Positions 36,223-45,490 of a stretch of 64,000 bases of DNA are shown here, one piece after another. The notes under the pieces are model-generated. The model was not told the origin of the DNA. It worked only from the letters and a program-made list of their open reading frames with translations, and made no database searches. The DNA lies in the NCBI RefSeq assembly GCF_017094505.1, contig NZ_CP064787.1, positions 1,922,001 to 1,986,000 on the forward strand, in the 5' to 3' direction. The position numbers and the translations under genes are program-made. How positions within the stretch are numbered: position 1 is the first letter of the stretch; every line of letters begins with the position of its first letter. The stretch comes from Halapricum desulfuricans. Lineage in GTDB: Archaea > Halobacteriota > Halobacteria > Halobacteriales > Haloarculaceae.

Positions 36223-36563
36223 CTATTCAATCTCGAAATATTACCCATTATGCAGGTGATTCACTGACGCTACGGGTGACGACGAAGGAAGAAGATGGAT
36301 CACGCGTTGATCTGACGAGTACGGAAATCGAATGGGTTCTGGCCGAATCTGTGTCCTCGACGCCGGATGTGGTGAAGGGGACTTCTACGGGCGGAATTAC
36401 TATCACTGACGCTGTAAACGGTGAATTTGAGATTGATCTGGTGCCGGCTGATACGGAAGCCTTGGTTGGATCGTATTATCACGAAGCAGAGTTGCGGGAT
36501 GCAGTTGGTAACGAGTTTACGATCTTTGTCGGCGATATAACTATTAAAGAATCGGCAATTTAA
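36219..36563 (+). CDS. Ig-like structural protein (114 aa)
   Basis: The sequence YAGDSLTLRVTTKEEDGSRV, TEIEWVLAES and GSYYHEAELRDAVGNEFTIF is typical of the beta-sandwich proteins that sit at the base of phage fibres (the 'YHEAxxxDxxGN' signature). It overlaps the upstream gene by 4 nt and probably assembles with the 712-aa protein. Confidence 0.55.
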   Translation: MTIQSRNITHYAGDSLTLRVTTKEEDGSRVDLTSTEIEWVLAESVSSTPDVVKGTSTGGITITDAVNGEFEIDLVPADTEALVGSYYHEAELRDAVGNEFTIFVGDITIKESAI

Positions 36564-36564
36564 G

Positions 36565-38256
36565 ATGGATTCTGACCTGTTGCGGGAGTTCGCTGACCAA
36601 CTTGGCGTCGAGGAAGACGTTATCGAGGATCGTTGGCGCGGGCGTCCTGATCGGCTTGCAGAAGACATTTTCCAGATTCAGGATATGGATACGGGCCGTG
36701 TTGGGAATCTGGAGTTGTTCGATACCCAGCGAAAGGCTATGCACGCCTACTTCTACGGGGACGCGGATACGATTAACAATTACAAGGGTCGCCGGATTGG
36801 GTATTCGTTCATCTATATGGTCGCCTTCTTGCTGGAAGGGATCTTGGTACCAAATTCGGTCTATCCGATTGTCTCGCGGAAGTTCGAGCAGGCGACGAAT
36901 CGGATTACGGATATAAATAAACTGATCGAAAACGCAAAGGTCGAGATCCCGACTGTCAAGGATAACCGCGACGAGATCGTTCTGTGGAACGGGTCGAAGT
37001 ACAAGGCGTATTCCGGCGATCCGGACGCGTCTCGCGGTGACGATTCGGCAAGAGCTGTTCTGCTGGACGAAATGGCTTTCATTGAGGATCAGGAGAAGGT
37101 CAGCCGGGCGTTCGGGGCGTTCCTGGCGCTGGGTAAGAACCGGAAGATGGTGCAGGTCTCGACGCCGAACGTGCAGAATGACCTCTTTATGCAGACGCAT
37201 AATCGGGGGTCGCCAACTGGCTACGATGAAGACGGGAATCGGATCGGGGTTATCTCGATCAAGCAACCGTCATTCTGGAACGCCGACAAGATCGACGTTA
37301 ATGTTCCGTTGACTCAGCAAGAGGTGAAGCCGGTTCGGCCGGATATGAACATTGAGCGGATCGAGGAAGAGCGAGCGGCTGATCCGGAAGGGTTCGGACA
37401 GGAATACCTGTGCCGGCCGATTGTTGACGAGTATCGGTTCTTCTCTGTCGAGTCTATCGAAGAGGCGATGGAGCGGGGCGAGAAGTTTGCTGATCGAACT
37501 GGTCTTCAGTCTCCGAATGGAGCGGATCTCCGTGTCTTGGGCGTCGATATTGGAATCAGTCACGACGATACTGTGGTTCAGGCGTTCGATCATATTGGTG
37601 ATCGGCGGATTCACAGATATTCGGAAGTCATCGACAACAACGTTCTCGCCCAACACGGATTTGAGCGGCCTGATCGGGCGAATGCTGGACAGGTTGTTAC
37701 GCGGATTGCGGCGATATTCCGGCAGATGGACGCCGATCTTGTCGTGTTGGACCGCACTGGTCCGGGTGAGACGTTCGACCGACAGTTGACGGAAAAACTG
37801 GGTCGGGCTGTTGTCGGCTTTAATTTCTCGGATAAGCGGAAAGTCGAGGAGATGATGGGAGATATGAATAATGCGCTCCGGAATGGGCGCGTCTCTCTGA
37901 TTCCCGACGACCGCTTGAAAGACGAATTAGCGTCGATCATCAAGGAGAAGAAAGAGGATTGGTCTGTCCCCAAGTTTTCTGGGAAAGACAATTCTGAAAC
38001 GGGGAAGGACGATACGGCTATGGCGGCTGTTCTGGGTGCATTTCCGCCTGGATATGCGGTCTCTCCTGGTCGGCGCGCTGATCAACGATCTACGGTTGAA
38101 CCGAGAGAGGCTGAAGCAACGACGGTTCCGACTAATGCGCCGAAACAATCGGCGTCGAAGCAGAATACGGCCCGGTTCGGTTCAACGCGAGTAAACACCA
38201 GAGGTGGTGGGTATCGACAGCGGAGTAACTACAGTTCACGTCATTCTCGGCGATGA
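36565..38256 (+). CDS. terL: Terminase large subunit
   Basis: The 563-residue protein has an ATPase half with GRRIGYS (75-81) at the Walker A place, AVLLDEMAF (Walker B, D168/E169) and VQVSTPN (motif III). An RNase H-like nuclease half follows with LGVDIGIS (D328) and LVVLDRTGPG. The order and spacing are those of tailed-virus TerL motors. The P-loop lacks the usual Gly-Lys, having Gly-Tyr; related deviant loops occur in Mu-like terminases. The C-terminal 60 residues are basic and disordered. It packages DNA into the prohead with the portal encoded next. Confidence 0.85.
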   Translation: MDSDLLREFADQLGVEEDVIEDRWRGRPDRLAEDIFQIQDMDTGRVGNLELFDTQRKAMHAYFYGDADTINNYKGRRIGYSFIYMVAFLLEGILVPNSVYPIVSRKFEQATNRITDINKLIENAKVEIPTVKDNRDEIVLWNGSKYKAYSGDPDASRGDDSARAVLLDEMAFIEDQEKVSRAFGAFLALGKNRKMVQVSTPNVQNDLFMQTHNRGSPTGYDEDGNRIGVISIKQPSFWNADKIDVNVPLTQQEVKPVRPDMNIERIEEERAADPEGFGQEYLCRPIVDEYRFFSVESIEEAMERGEKFADRTGLQSPNGADLRVLGVDIGISHDDTVVQAFDHIGDRRIHRYSEVIDNNVLAQHGFERPDRANAGQVVTRIAAIFRQMDADLVVLDRTGPGETFDRQLTEKLGRAVVGFNFSDKRKVEEMMGDMNNALRNGRVSLIPDDRLKDELASIIKEKKEDWSVPKFSGKDNSETGKDDTAMAAVLGAFPPGYAVSPGRRADQRSTVEPREAEATTVPTNAPKQSASKQNTARFGSTRVNTRGGGYRQRSNYSSRHSRR

Positions 38257-38264
38257 TTTAGTAT

Positions 38265-39701
38265 ATGAGCGACATTAAGAAACAAATTCTACAGAAAGCC
38301 AGCGACGGCGATTTGCCCGGACAAACGTATCCGGGGGAGTTCGCACTTGATTCGCCGAGGGCTGTTATCAAAGAAGGCACGGGTGGGGGCGGGAAGCCTC
38401 GTGTGTCTGAGGCCCCGGAAGCAAAGATCGAAGAATATCGGCTTATCGCTGATACCGACCCACACGTTGCAGAAGCGATTGATACGCTGGTCGATTATCT
38501 GGTTGGCTCTGGATACAATATCGCTCCGGCGAATATTATCGGGACCGACGAGGAGCAGACGCCGGAAGACATTGCGGATCTGAAGCAACTCGTCGAGTCT
38601 TCGAATTTTGAAGAAGTCCTCTTCCAGTGGGTGTGGCACGCGTTGGTTGACGGGACTGGGTTCTTGGAGATCGTCGTTGAAGATGATGTGTTCAAGCCAA
38701 AGGTCTTGCCGACCGAGAATATGGAAATCCAGACCGACAAGTACGGTGATGTTCAGGAGTATATTCTGGACGCTGACGGTCAAGAGATACCGTTCAAGCC
38801 GTATGATCTTGCGGTTTTAGTGTTCCATAGGCACCCCGGCGAAGACTTCGGGCGGTCACTGATCGAGCGGGCTGAAGAACAGGCCGATATGCTCCGTGAT
38901 ATGGAGATCGATATGGCCCGCTTCATTGCGACGAAAGCCTATCCGCCCGTTATCTGGAAGTTGGGATCTGACGAGCGACCGTGGACCCAAGATCAGATTG
39001 ATACGTGGCTGGATACGGTATCCGAGATCGAGCCGGAGTCGATGTTGGCGGTCGGGCACGACGTAGAACACGATATTGTTGGTGTTACCAGTACGTCCTC
39101 GACCAGTGGTGCAATGAGACTGGAACCGGTCTTCCACCACTTGCTTCAGCGGATCTATACGGCTCTCGGGATTCCTGCGTTCTTGGGCAATATCAGTTCA
39201 GATCAGGCTCGAAACGAGTCTGTTGCTGTTATGCCGAAGTTCGACCGGCGGATTCAGCGATACCGGCGGATCATCAAATCGGCTATCCGACACCAGATTT
39301 TCATTAGTATCCTTGCGGGCGATAGTGACCCCGCCGAGTCTGATGAACTGGCTCCGGAGTTTGAGTTTGGTCAGCATTCCAGCGAGGAAGAGCGACTGGA
39401 CGCCGATATGGCGATCAACTTGGTCAATAATGGATTACTCACTTTCGAAGCCGCCGCCGAGCGTATTGGAATCGATCCGGAGACCGAACTTCCCCAAGAA
39501 GGCGAGTTGGACGAGCATATCGAGAAGGTTCAACTTCTTGCTGGAAAGGGTGATCAAATCCAGAATCCGGCAGGTGGTTCACCGACGAATACTGGCGGGG
39601 GTGCTGACTCTGCTGGTGGAGAGGTGAAGACTCGCCAGAACCCGGAGCGTGACACGTCCGGTAGCGACAGTCGCAAACAACGGTCACAAACGGAAGAGTA
39701 A
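38265..39701 (+). CDS. Portal protein
   Basis: The 478-residue protein contains DPHVAEAIDTLVDYLVGSGY at the N-terminus, WVWHALVDGTGFLEIVVED, VLVFHRHPGEDFGRSLIERA and ALGIPAFLGN then SVAVMPKFDRRIQRYRRII, the clip/stem/wing pattern of HK97/Mu-type portal proteins. Its position right after TerL confirms the call. The acidic C-terminal tail is low complexity. It forms the dodecameric channel for DNA entry. Confidence 0.85.
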   Translation: MSDIKKQILQKASDGDLPGQTYPGEFALDSPRAVIKEGTGGGGKPRVSEAPEAKIEEYRLIADTDPHVAEAIDTLVDYLVGSGYNIAPANIIGTDEEQTPEDIADLKQLVESSNFEEVLFQWVWHALVDGTGFLEIVVEDDVFKPKVLPTENMEIQTDKYGDVQEYILDADGQEIPFKPYDLAVLVFHRHPGEDFGRSLIERAEEQADMLRDMEIDMARFIATKAYPPVIWKLGSDERPWTQDQIDTWLDTVSEIEPESMLAVGHDVEHDIVGVTSTSSTSGAMRLEPVFHHLLQRIYTALGIPAFLGNISSDQARNESVAVMPKFDRRIQRYRRIIKSAIRHQIFISILAGDSDPAESDELAPEFEFGQHSSEEERLDADMAINLVNNGLLTFEAAAERIGIDPETELPQEGELDEHIEKVQLLAGKGDQIQNPAGGSPTNTGGGADSAGGEVKTRQNPERDTSGSDSRKQRSQTEE

Positions 39702-39704
39702 TGT

Positions 39705-39974
39705 ATGTCAAATGACGGTAAAGAGCCGTCTGACTTTGACAACTCACAGTGGTCTGAACAAACGGCGATTCTCTATCGATTGGATGAACGGACGGAACGA
39801 ATCGATAGTCGAATGGAGCGTATTGCTGGCCGTGTTAAGGAACAAGACAAGCGAATTGCCGAACACGATGATCGGATTCAGCGAAACACAACGATCATCA
39901 ATGCGATTACGTTCGGTGTTGGTTCGTTCGTGACCGCTGTAATGGCGAAGTTTGGCGGATTTTTTAGATTATGA
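39705..39974 (+). CDS. Coiled-coil single-pass membrane protein (89 aa)
   Basis: An N-terminal amphipathic coiled coil (LYRLDERTERIDSRMERIAG, VKEQDKRIAEHDDRIQRNTT) is followed by one hydrophobic segment (INAITFGVGSFVTAVMAKFG) at the C-terminus, the shape of XhlA-type lysis accessory proteins. Position between portal and protease is unusual for lysis genes. It overlaps the protease start by 4 nt. Confidence 0.55.
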   Translation: MSNDGKEPSDFDNSQWSEQTAILYRLDERTERIDSRMERIAGRVKEQDKRIAEHDDRIQRNTTIINAITFGVGSFVTAVMAKFGGFFRL

Positions 39975-40609
39975 GTAACGACGAACAACCAGCCGAGATC
40001 GATGACGCCGTTGGATGGAATATTACGTTTTCCCTTCCAGAACCGGTTGTCAAATCTCTCGGTGATGGGTTTAACAAATATGGCGTTCGGGAACACGACG
40101 ACGGTTCTATTGATGTGATTTTTGCGGCGATGGAACCGGGTGTTCGGCACGGTGTCGAGGTGACGGATACGTTCTTGCAGAATGTTACCCGACACAAGTA
40201 TAGCGGTCGGTTGCCGCTTCAGTATGACCACTCGCATTCACAGCGGGCGAATGTTGGGTGGATTGAGCCGGATAACATCAAGTTCTCGGATGGGTTCCTT
40301 CGGGTAATGGCCCACATTCCGAATACGGGGTCTCAGATCCGAACGGACACGATTAACGATTTCACCCACGATCCGCCTGCGATTACGGATGGATCTGTTG
40401 GGCTTGATCCGCGAACGATTGAGGTTGACCGTCCTTCATCTCGGGACGAGAAGCCGGTGTTTGTGGACGCGAGACTGCAAGAATTTAGTCTGACCCCGTT
40501 TCCGGCGGGCTATGACAATGGTGGGTTGACGCCCGCTTTCTCTGAGGCTGTGGCTGACACTATGACCCCCGTCTGGGGAGAGAGTCGGCTCCAGGCCCGG
40601 AAAATCTGA
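39971..40609 (+). CDS. Prohead protease
   Basis: The 212-residue protein has SGRLPLQYDHSHSQRANVGW, with the D-H pair of HK97-type prohead proteases, and later ARLQEFSLTPFPAGYDNGG, the 'E-x-S-L-x-x-x-P' motif around the catalytic Ser. It lies between portal and scaffold/capsid genes, exactly where this protease is found. It cleaves scaffold during capsid maturation. Confidence 0.75.
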   Translation: MSNDEQPAEIDDAVGWNITFSLPEPVVKSLGDGFNKYGVREHDDGSIDVIFAAMEPGVRHGVEVTDTFLQNVTRHKYSGRLPLQYDHSHSQRANVGWIEPDNIKFSDGFLRVMAHIPNTGSQIRTDTINDFTHDPPAITDGSVGLDPRTIEVDRPSSRDEKPVFVDARLQEFSLTPFPAGYDNGGLTPAFSEAVADTMTPVWGESRLQARKI

Positions 40610-40630
40610 GATACACTACTACGATATACT

Positions 40631-41110
40631 ATGCACGAGTTTAGTCTGGAAGACCCCATCGAGGAGATGGACGAGGCGGATCTGCGTTCTACTCTTGACG
40701 AGTTTATGCAGAAGCACGAGGAAAACGTCGAGGATTATTCGGCTGTCGTTGCCGAACGCGACGAGTTCAGCGAATCGGTTGAAGATCTTGAGGAACAGGT
40801 TTCGGAGTATTCTGAGACCGCCGATCAGCTCAAGGCCAAGTTCGCCGAGATCGTCGCGGAAGAGTCTTCGCTGTTTGACGCCGACGAGGTTGCGGAGCGG
40901 TTCTCGCTCGACGAACTAATTTCGAAGGCGGATTCTCTCGGCGCATTCTCGCTGGTTCCTGAAACTGAAGAGGAGCCGACCGAGGAAGAGGCTGAGGAAG
41001 ACGGCCCGACCTTTGCCGACAAGCCGGATCGTGCCCCTACTGCTGAAAGTAAGAGTGCGTTCCGCAAGCAGGCCGAGAGCGACCTGAAAGCCGTTCTGGG
41101 CGATTTCTAA
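40631..41110 (+). CDS. Scaffold-like protein (159 aa)
   Basis: A very acidic protein with a long coiled coil (EDYSAVVAERDEFSESVEDL, QVSEYSETADQLKAKFAEIV), an acidic linker and a short basic C-terminus (SAFRKQAESDLKAVLGDF). The basic end of a coiled-coil scaffold usually binds the capsid protein. Position between protease and capsid fits. Confidence 0.65.
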   Translation: MHEFSLEDPIEEMDEADLRSTLDEFMQKHEENVEDYSAVVAERDEFSESVEDLEEQVSEYSETADQLKAKFAEIVAEESSLFDADEVAERFSLDELISKADSLGAFSLVPETEEEPTEEEAEEDGPTFADKPDRAPTAESKSAFRKQAESDLKAVLGDF

Positions 41111-41133
41111 AATTCTATTTCATCTGATTATCA

Positions 41134-41604
41134 ATGGTTCACGTTCGAATTGCCACTGGTGCTGAACAGCCTATCAACCGCGACGGTGCGGTTTCTCAAT
41201 ATGCCGGCGAAGAAGGCGATCTCGTCGGAATGGACGCAACTGGCGACTGGCAGATGGCCGACGCTGACAGCGGCGTTGCGGTCAATGCTATCGGCGTTCT
41301 CGCGGCTCCCGTTACTGACCCCGCCGACTTCCCGAATGAAGAACTTCGGGTAGTTGTCGAGTCTGAGCGCGAGCTTGTGGGCGAGAACCGTATTTCCGTT
41401 GTGAAGTACGGCGTCATTCTGGAGAACGCCGACGAGGATTGGGGCTTCACTCCCGGACAGCCTGTCTATCTGGCTCCGGGCGGGGGCTTCACCCAGACCG
41501 CACCTTCGGGTGTGGGCGATCTTGTCCAGGTGGTCGGTGTTGCCACTGACGACGGCGAGGCAATGTTCCTCGACGTTGAGACAGCCTACGAGGTTGTGGC
41601 CTGA
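41134..41604 (+). CDS. Capsid decoration protein (156 aa)
   Basis: Beta-rich, with QPINRDGAVSQYAGEEGDLV, VAVNAIGVLAAPVTDP, GQPVYLAPGGGFTQTAPSGV and VGVATDDGEAMFLDV, the pattern of DUF2190-like head decoration proteins that bind the outside of the capsid. Directly upstream of the capsid gene, as in many tailed viruses. Confidence 0.65.
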   Translation: MVHVRIATGAEQPINRDGAVSQYAGEEGDLVGMDATGDWQMADADSGVAVNAIGVLAAPVTDPADFPNEELRVVVESERELVGENRISVVKYGVILENADEDWGFTPGQPVYLAPGGGFTQTAPSGVGDLVQVVGVATDDGEAMFLDVETAYEVVA

Positions 41605-41643
41605 ACGGCTGACTAACACATATTCTATTTGAGGTTTTTATAA

Positions 41644-42624
41644 ATGGTTAACCCTTCGCGTAAGCGCGAACTGACGACGAAAGACGACGTGCCGCTCTCC
41701 GACATTCTCGGTTACGGTATGGAAATGATTGAGACGTACCGGGAAGCGCCCCGGACGTTCCTGGCGAACTTTACGCAGGAAGTCTCCAGCCGCGTGTTTA
41801 TGACCCGTACTGGGGATATGACGTGGCAGGAAGTTGCGGAGATGGAACACGCCCGCACCGGGACGCTCGACCACAAGCAGATGGCGTTTGCGGTCAAGTC
41901 CTACAGCCGGTCGCTGGGCTACTCGCGGGAGTTCATCGAGGACAACCCCTCGGAAATGCTCCGTGAGGAAATGCAGGCGCTCATTCGTGGAGCCGACGAC
42001 AAGGAGTTCGAGGTTCTGTTTGAGGTGCTGAAGAACGGTGTCGCTGATGGGACCCAACTCTGGTACACTCCGCAGCCCTACGCGGGCCAGGAGTTCACCG
42101 ACACCCACAACCACACCTATGCCGACACGGCGGCTCTCTTCGGTGACTCGAACCCGCACACGGTTGCGGAACACATCCGAGAGGCGAACAAGGATCTCCG
42201 TGAACACGGCTACCGCCCCGCCGTTGCACTCGTTTCCCACGAGGTTGCCGGCGAGATGATTGCCGAGCGGAAGGACGGACAGAACTACTTCATCCCCGAA
42301 GCGGAAGGTCTCCGTGAAGGCGCTCTGCCGGACCAGACCCTGATCGAGGATGGTGTTCGATTTGTTCAGACCGCCTGGCTCAACGGCACTGAAGAGTTTG
42401 ACGTGTACGTGGTCTCTGAGAACGGCCAGAACGGCGCTCCGATCAAGACCAACTACGTCCGACCTGTCGAACTAACCGACAACACGGGCGCTCCCATTGG
42501 CGGCGCTGGTGGCTCCTACGGCGACCCGGCGGCCCTGCTCGGGGCCTACGGTTCGATGCGGATGGGCGCGAAGATGGCCGACCCGCTTGCGGCTGTCAAG
42601 TTCACCGCTGACAATATCGCCTGA
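41644..42624 (+). CDS. Major capsid protein (HK97 fold)
   Basis: The 326-residue protein follows the decoration gene and has YSREFIEDNPSEMLREEMQA (spine helix region), PAVALVSHEVAGEMIAERKD, and AWLNGTEEFDVYVVSENGQN near the end, typical of HK97-like capsid proteins (the late 'P-domain then beta-hinge' layout). Size is usual for the family. No long N-terminal delta domain is present, matching the separate scaffold gene. Confidence 0.8.
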   Translation: MVNPSRKRELTTKDDVPLSDILGYGMEMIETYREAPRTFLANFTQEVSSRVFMTRTGDMTWQEVAEMEHARTGTLDHKQMAFAVKSYSRSLGYSREFIEDNPSEMLREEMQALIRGADDKEFEVLFEVLKNGVADGTQLWYTPQPYAGQEFTDTHNHTYADTAALFGDSNPHTVAEHIREANKDLREHGYRPAVALVSHEVAGEMIAERKDGQNYFIPEAEGLREGALPDQTLIEDGVRFVQTAWLNGTEEFDVYVVSENGQNGAPIKTNYVRPVELTDNTGAPIGGAGGSYGDPAALLGAYGSMRMGAKMADPLAAVKFTADNIA

Positions 42625-42637
42625 TCAGGCGGTTTAG

Positions 42638-43036
42638 ATGGCTACTGACGATACGACTCTGATGGCTGAGGTCAGAGTTCTAACAAATTATACTGAAGAC
42701 ATTATCTCAGACACTGATCTCCAAGACGTAGTTGACCTTACGAAACGGGAACTTCAGGCTAATCTGAACGACGCGTCAGTAGACTTCTACGGTAATCTAC
42801 AGGCAGAACGAGCGTTGTTCTGGTTGACCTGTATCTTCTGTAAGGTCAAGGCGGGAGAGATCGACGCACCGAATTTCTCTATCGGGGAGATCCAGGTGCG
42901 GCAATCGTCGTTCAGTGAACGGACTGGTGTGTGGTTCGATAATTTCTGGAAACACTACCGGGCGGTTGACGGTGGCGCTCCTATCGGACACACCAAGGCG
43001 AACAGACCCGACCGAACGTACAAATTCGATAACTGA
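42638..43036 (+). CDS. Head-tail connector (adaptor-like, 132 aa)
   Basis: ATG 42638 gives a helical protein (LMAEVRVLTNYTEDIISDTD; DLTKRELQANLNDASVDFYG; ERALFWLTCIFCKVKAGEID) with the size and position of the gp6/gp15-type adaptor that binds the portal. Its stop overlaps the next start (TGATG). Confidence 0.65.
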   Translation: MATDDTTLMAEVRVLTNYTEDIISDTDLQDVVDLTKRELQANLNDASVDFYGNLQAERALFWLTCIFCKVKAGEIDAPNFSIGEIQVRQSSFSERTGVWFDNFWKHYRAVDGGAPIGHTKANRPDRTYKFDN

Positions 43037-43404
43037 TGATTCTTCCAGCCCAACGAGGAGCGGCGTCTGTCGCAATTCGCCGATTTGGCGAGTCTTGTGT
43101 GATTACAGAGCCGGTTGACTCCGACGATGTGGTTGATGGGTATGGCAAGAAGTCTGAAGATTCGTGGGCTGAAGTGGCGGTTGAGCCGGTCGTTCGAATT
43201 TACAGTCGTGGTTCGGCCCCTTCTCAGAGTCGGGTATCCGGTGGTCGGTATCGAACTGAAAGCCCCCTTCTCCTGTTCGTACACAACTCGGCTATTGCTG
43301 AAGGATTCCGGGTGTGGTATCAGGGTGCGGTGTATGAGATCGATTCACTAACGTTCTATCCAACTCACACTGAAGCCGAAACAACTGTTGTCAATTCATC
43401 TTAA
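43036..43404 (+). CDS. Head-closure / neck protein (122 aa)
   Basis: A beta-rich 122-residue protein (RFGESCVITEPVDSDDVVDG; YRTESPLLLFVHNSAIAEGF; AVYEIDSLTFYPTHTEAETT), matching the small barrel of head-closure (gp16/FII-like) proteins in shape and place. It lies between adaptor and tail-completion genes. Confidence 0.6.
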   Translation: MILPAQRGAASVAIRRFGESCVITEPVDSDDVVDGYGKKSEDSWAEVAVEPVVRIYSRGSAPSQSRVSGGRYRTESPLLLFVHNSAIAEGFRVWYQGAVYEIDSLTFYPTHTEAETTVVNSS

Positions 43405-45165
43405 ATGGTCCGTTTTCGAGTCTCTGTCGAAGGTAAAGACGTTAGTGATCGGATTCGTGATCGAATTGCTGATGGGGCGGATAACGCGGCCGACGAGATT
43501 ACCGATCAAATGCGGCAGGTCGCGTCCGGGAAAATCCGGAGCAAGAATGCGATTTTCACTGGAGAACTGTTAGCGGGATTTACCGACGCAAAGGTAAACT
43601 TCGGTAACAGTACGGTTGCTTCACTCAGAAATCTGTCCGATCACGCGCCGGCCCAAGAGTACGGTGTAAGCGGTGTCAATCGGCGGAGAGACACACCGTA
43701 TTCCTATACGGACAAGAAGCCGCCGCTCGCCGATCTAATTCCGTGGGTAATCGCCAATCTTCACGGGTCATTTTGGCCCGACGATCTCGGCGACCCGCCG
43801 GATGGGTTCTTCGACTCGCAAACACCTTCTCGCCCAAGTCGGACGACCGAAAGTGGTGGTTCTGGTGGGGTTGTACGGGAAACGGCAGAAGGTATTCCGC
43901 TTGATGAAAATGGTCTCTATGCCGGGGAGACCGGGTTCGTCGTTCACGATATGAATGACGGATTCGAGATTACTGAGACATTCCCCGGTCAAGAAGTAGT
44001 CTTGTTCGATACCCGGAGTAAGGATTATCACCGGGCAGTTGTGACTGGATACCCGGGTAATGACAACGATCAACTCTCCGTTGAAGAACGTCGGGTTGCG
44101 GGCGGTGTGTTCAACATTCGAACAGAGAATAACCGTTACACGCGAATCGTCGGTTATCAGGATTTCGACTCTCTGGACGCCAACAAACAGAAGCAACTGT
44201 TGAGGGAGTATTTCGATACCAAAATCCGGGGGGCTGAAAGTTCATTTATCGGTACACCTGCGGCATCACAGTATCAATACGCAAGCCCGGATTCGGCCCG
44301 TGTTGATTGGGTTCGGGATAAATGGATGGACGACATTTGGAATCTGTATAAGTACAAATGGATGGTTAAAGAGCAGATCCGGAATCTTAAATACGTTGTC
44401 GGATATGACGACGCGAAGGTAGGGAATGGTTGGGTAGGCGCGATTGGTCCGTTCAACAATTCGACTAACTTCATCGGCGTGTTCGTCTCACTGAGGCAGG
44501 CGAGAGATATTCTTAAGCGGTCTGAAGACGACTATCTTGATACGTTGAAGCACGAGTCAGCACACGCGCTTTCAGTCGCTTTGGGGTATGACACGCCGAT
44601 GGACAGGAAAGCATACGGAAAGCACGTCAAGCTGTTCGCAAAGTTCGATAAAACCGGAAAGGAAACGACCGGGTTAAAGAAGTCTCCGAGTGGCGATCCG
44701 ATACAGTTACCCACTGACGCTAAACTCCAGATGTTTCACGATCCAGACGGGAATTTAGTTGGTGGGACGGATTGGATGGAAGACGCCTATGATCGTGCGA
44801 AACGTGGTCGGGCTGGAATTAGATCGTATGATCCAGACTTTCAATCTGACTCGGATGATCCAGTAGAACGATTACTTGAAGCGGTGAACCACGCATATTG
44901 GCTTCAGGTGATCGAGGTAACTGAACGAAATGGACACATCTCTTCAAGAGACGATACATTCGTTATGAGAGACTATTCGATCACAAACGCCGACGAAACG
45001 CTTGCGACGTTTCACGAAGTAATGTCTTCAACGGTGAACGATTACTCTGATCGAATTGAGATCATTTACGAGCTGTATCCGTGGCTTATTGAAGCGTGGT
45101 TGGACGTACACGATCCGCCGGAAAACGTGGCTGAAGTGCTTCGAGACCTTGGGTTCAATCTATGA
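43405..45165 (+). CDS. Tail-completion (gp10-like) protein fused to a metallopeptidase-like domain
   Basis: Residues 1-130 read as an HK97 gp10-like tail-completion domain (SVEGKDVSDRIRDRIADGAD; MRQVASGKIRSKNAIFTGEL; HAPAQEYGVSG), normally the whole protein. It continues for another 450 residues with a beta-rich middle and then TLKHESAHALSVALGYDTP: H383-E384-x-x-H387, an HExxH zinc-protease motif, followed by a helical C-terminal part (RLLEAVNHAYWLQVIEVTE). At 586 residues it is about four times the family size. The fusion could place a protease at the head-tail joint, for maturation or entry. Zinc ligand three is not certain. Confidence 0.6.
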   Translation: MVRFRVSVEGKDVSDRIRDRIADGADNAADEITDQMRQVASGKIRSKNAIFTGELLAGFTDAKVNFGNSTVASLRNLSDHAPAQEYGVSGVNRRRDTPYSYTDKKPPLADLIPWVIANLHGSFWPDDLGDPPDGFFDSQTPSRPSRTTESGGSGGVVRETAEGIPLDENGLYAGETGFVVHDMNDGFEITETFPGQEVVLFDTRSKDYHRAVVTGYPGNDNDQLSVEERRVAGGVFNIRTENNRYTRIVGYQDFDSLDANKQKQLLREYFDTKIRGAESSFIGTPAASQYQYASPDSARVDWVRDKWMDDIWNLYKYKWMVKEQIRNLKYVVGYDDAKVGNGWVGAIGPFNNSTNFIGVFVSLRQARDILKRSEDDYLDTLKHESAHALSVALGYDTPMDRKAYGKHVKLFAKFDKTGKETTGLKKSPSGDPIQLPTDAKLQMFHDPDGNLVGGTDWMEDAYDRAKRGRAGIRSYDPDFQSDSDDPVERLLEAVNHAYWLQVIEVTERNGHISSRDDTFVMRDYSITNADETLATFHEVMSSTVNDYSDRIEIIYELYPWLIEAWLDVHDPPENVAEVLRDLGFNL

Positions 45166-45479
45166 CGTGGACACTCCGCTTATACGACAGTGAAGACGTA
45201 CAGATTGGGTGGGTGCGGATAGAAGACGACAAAACGCATTCCTATGAGGTCACTCACCAGGATTCAAAATGGGATAGTATTGAGAGTCCATTACGGGAGT
45301 CAAAGTGGGTCTATGCTGACCCGGATGAAAGCCTATACGAAACCTTTGACGAATTTACGATAATGAACGATCCGGCCCCTATCGAGAACACGTTATCGCC
45401 CGAAGAACATCTTTCTCTCATTGAAGAGGATCTTGCTCAATTGCCGGACGTTGACCGGACTGAGTTAGCAGACGAATAG
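45162..45479 (+). CDS. Unknown protein (105 aa)
   Basis: ATG overlaps the upstream stop (ATGA). Acidic, with strands TWTLRLYDSEDVQIGWVRIE and a helical C-terminus (EEHLSLIEEDLAQLPDVDRT). Its coupling to the fusion protein suggests a chaperone or inhibitor of it, but this is a guess. Confidence 0.5.
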   Translation: MTWTLRLYDSEDVQIGWVRIEDDKTHSYEVTHQDSKWDSIESPLRESKWVYADPDESLYETFDEFTIMNDPAPIENTLSPEEHLSLIEEDLAQLPDVDRTELADE

Positions 45480-45490
45480 CGGATTTTTGT

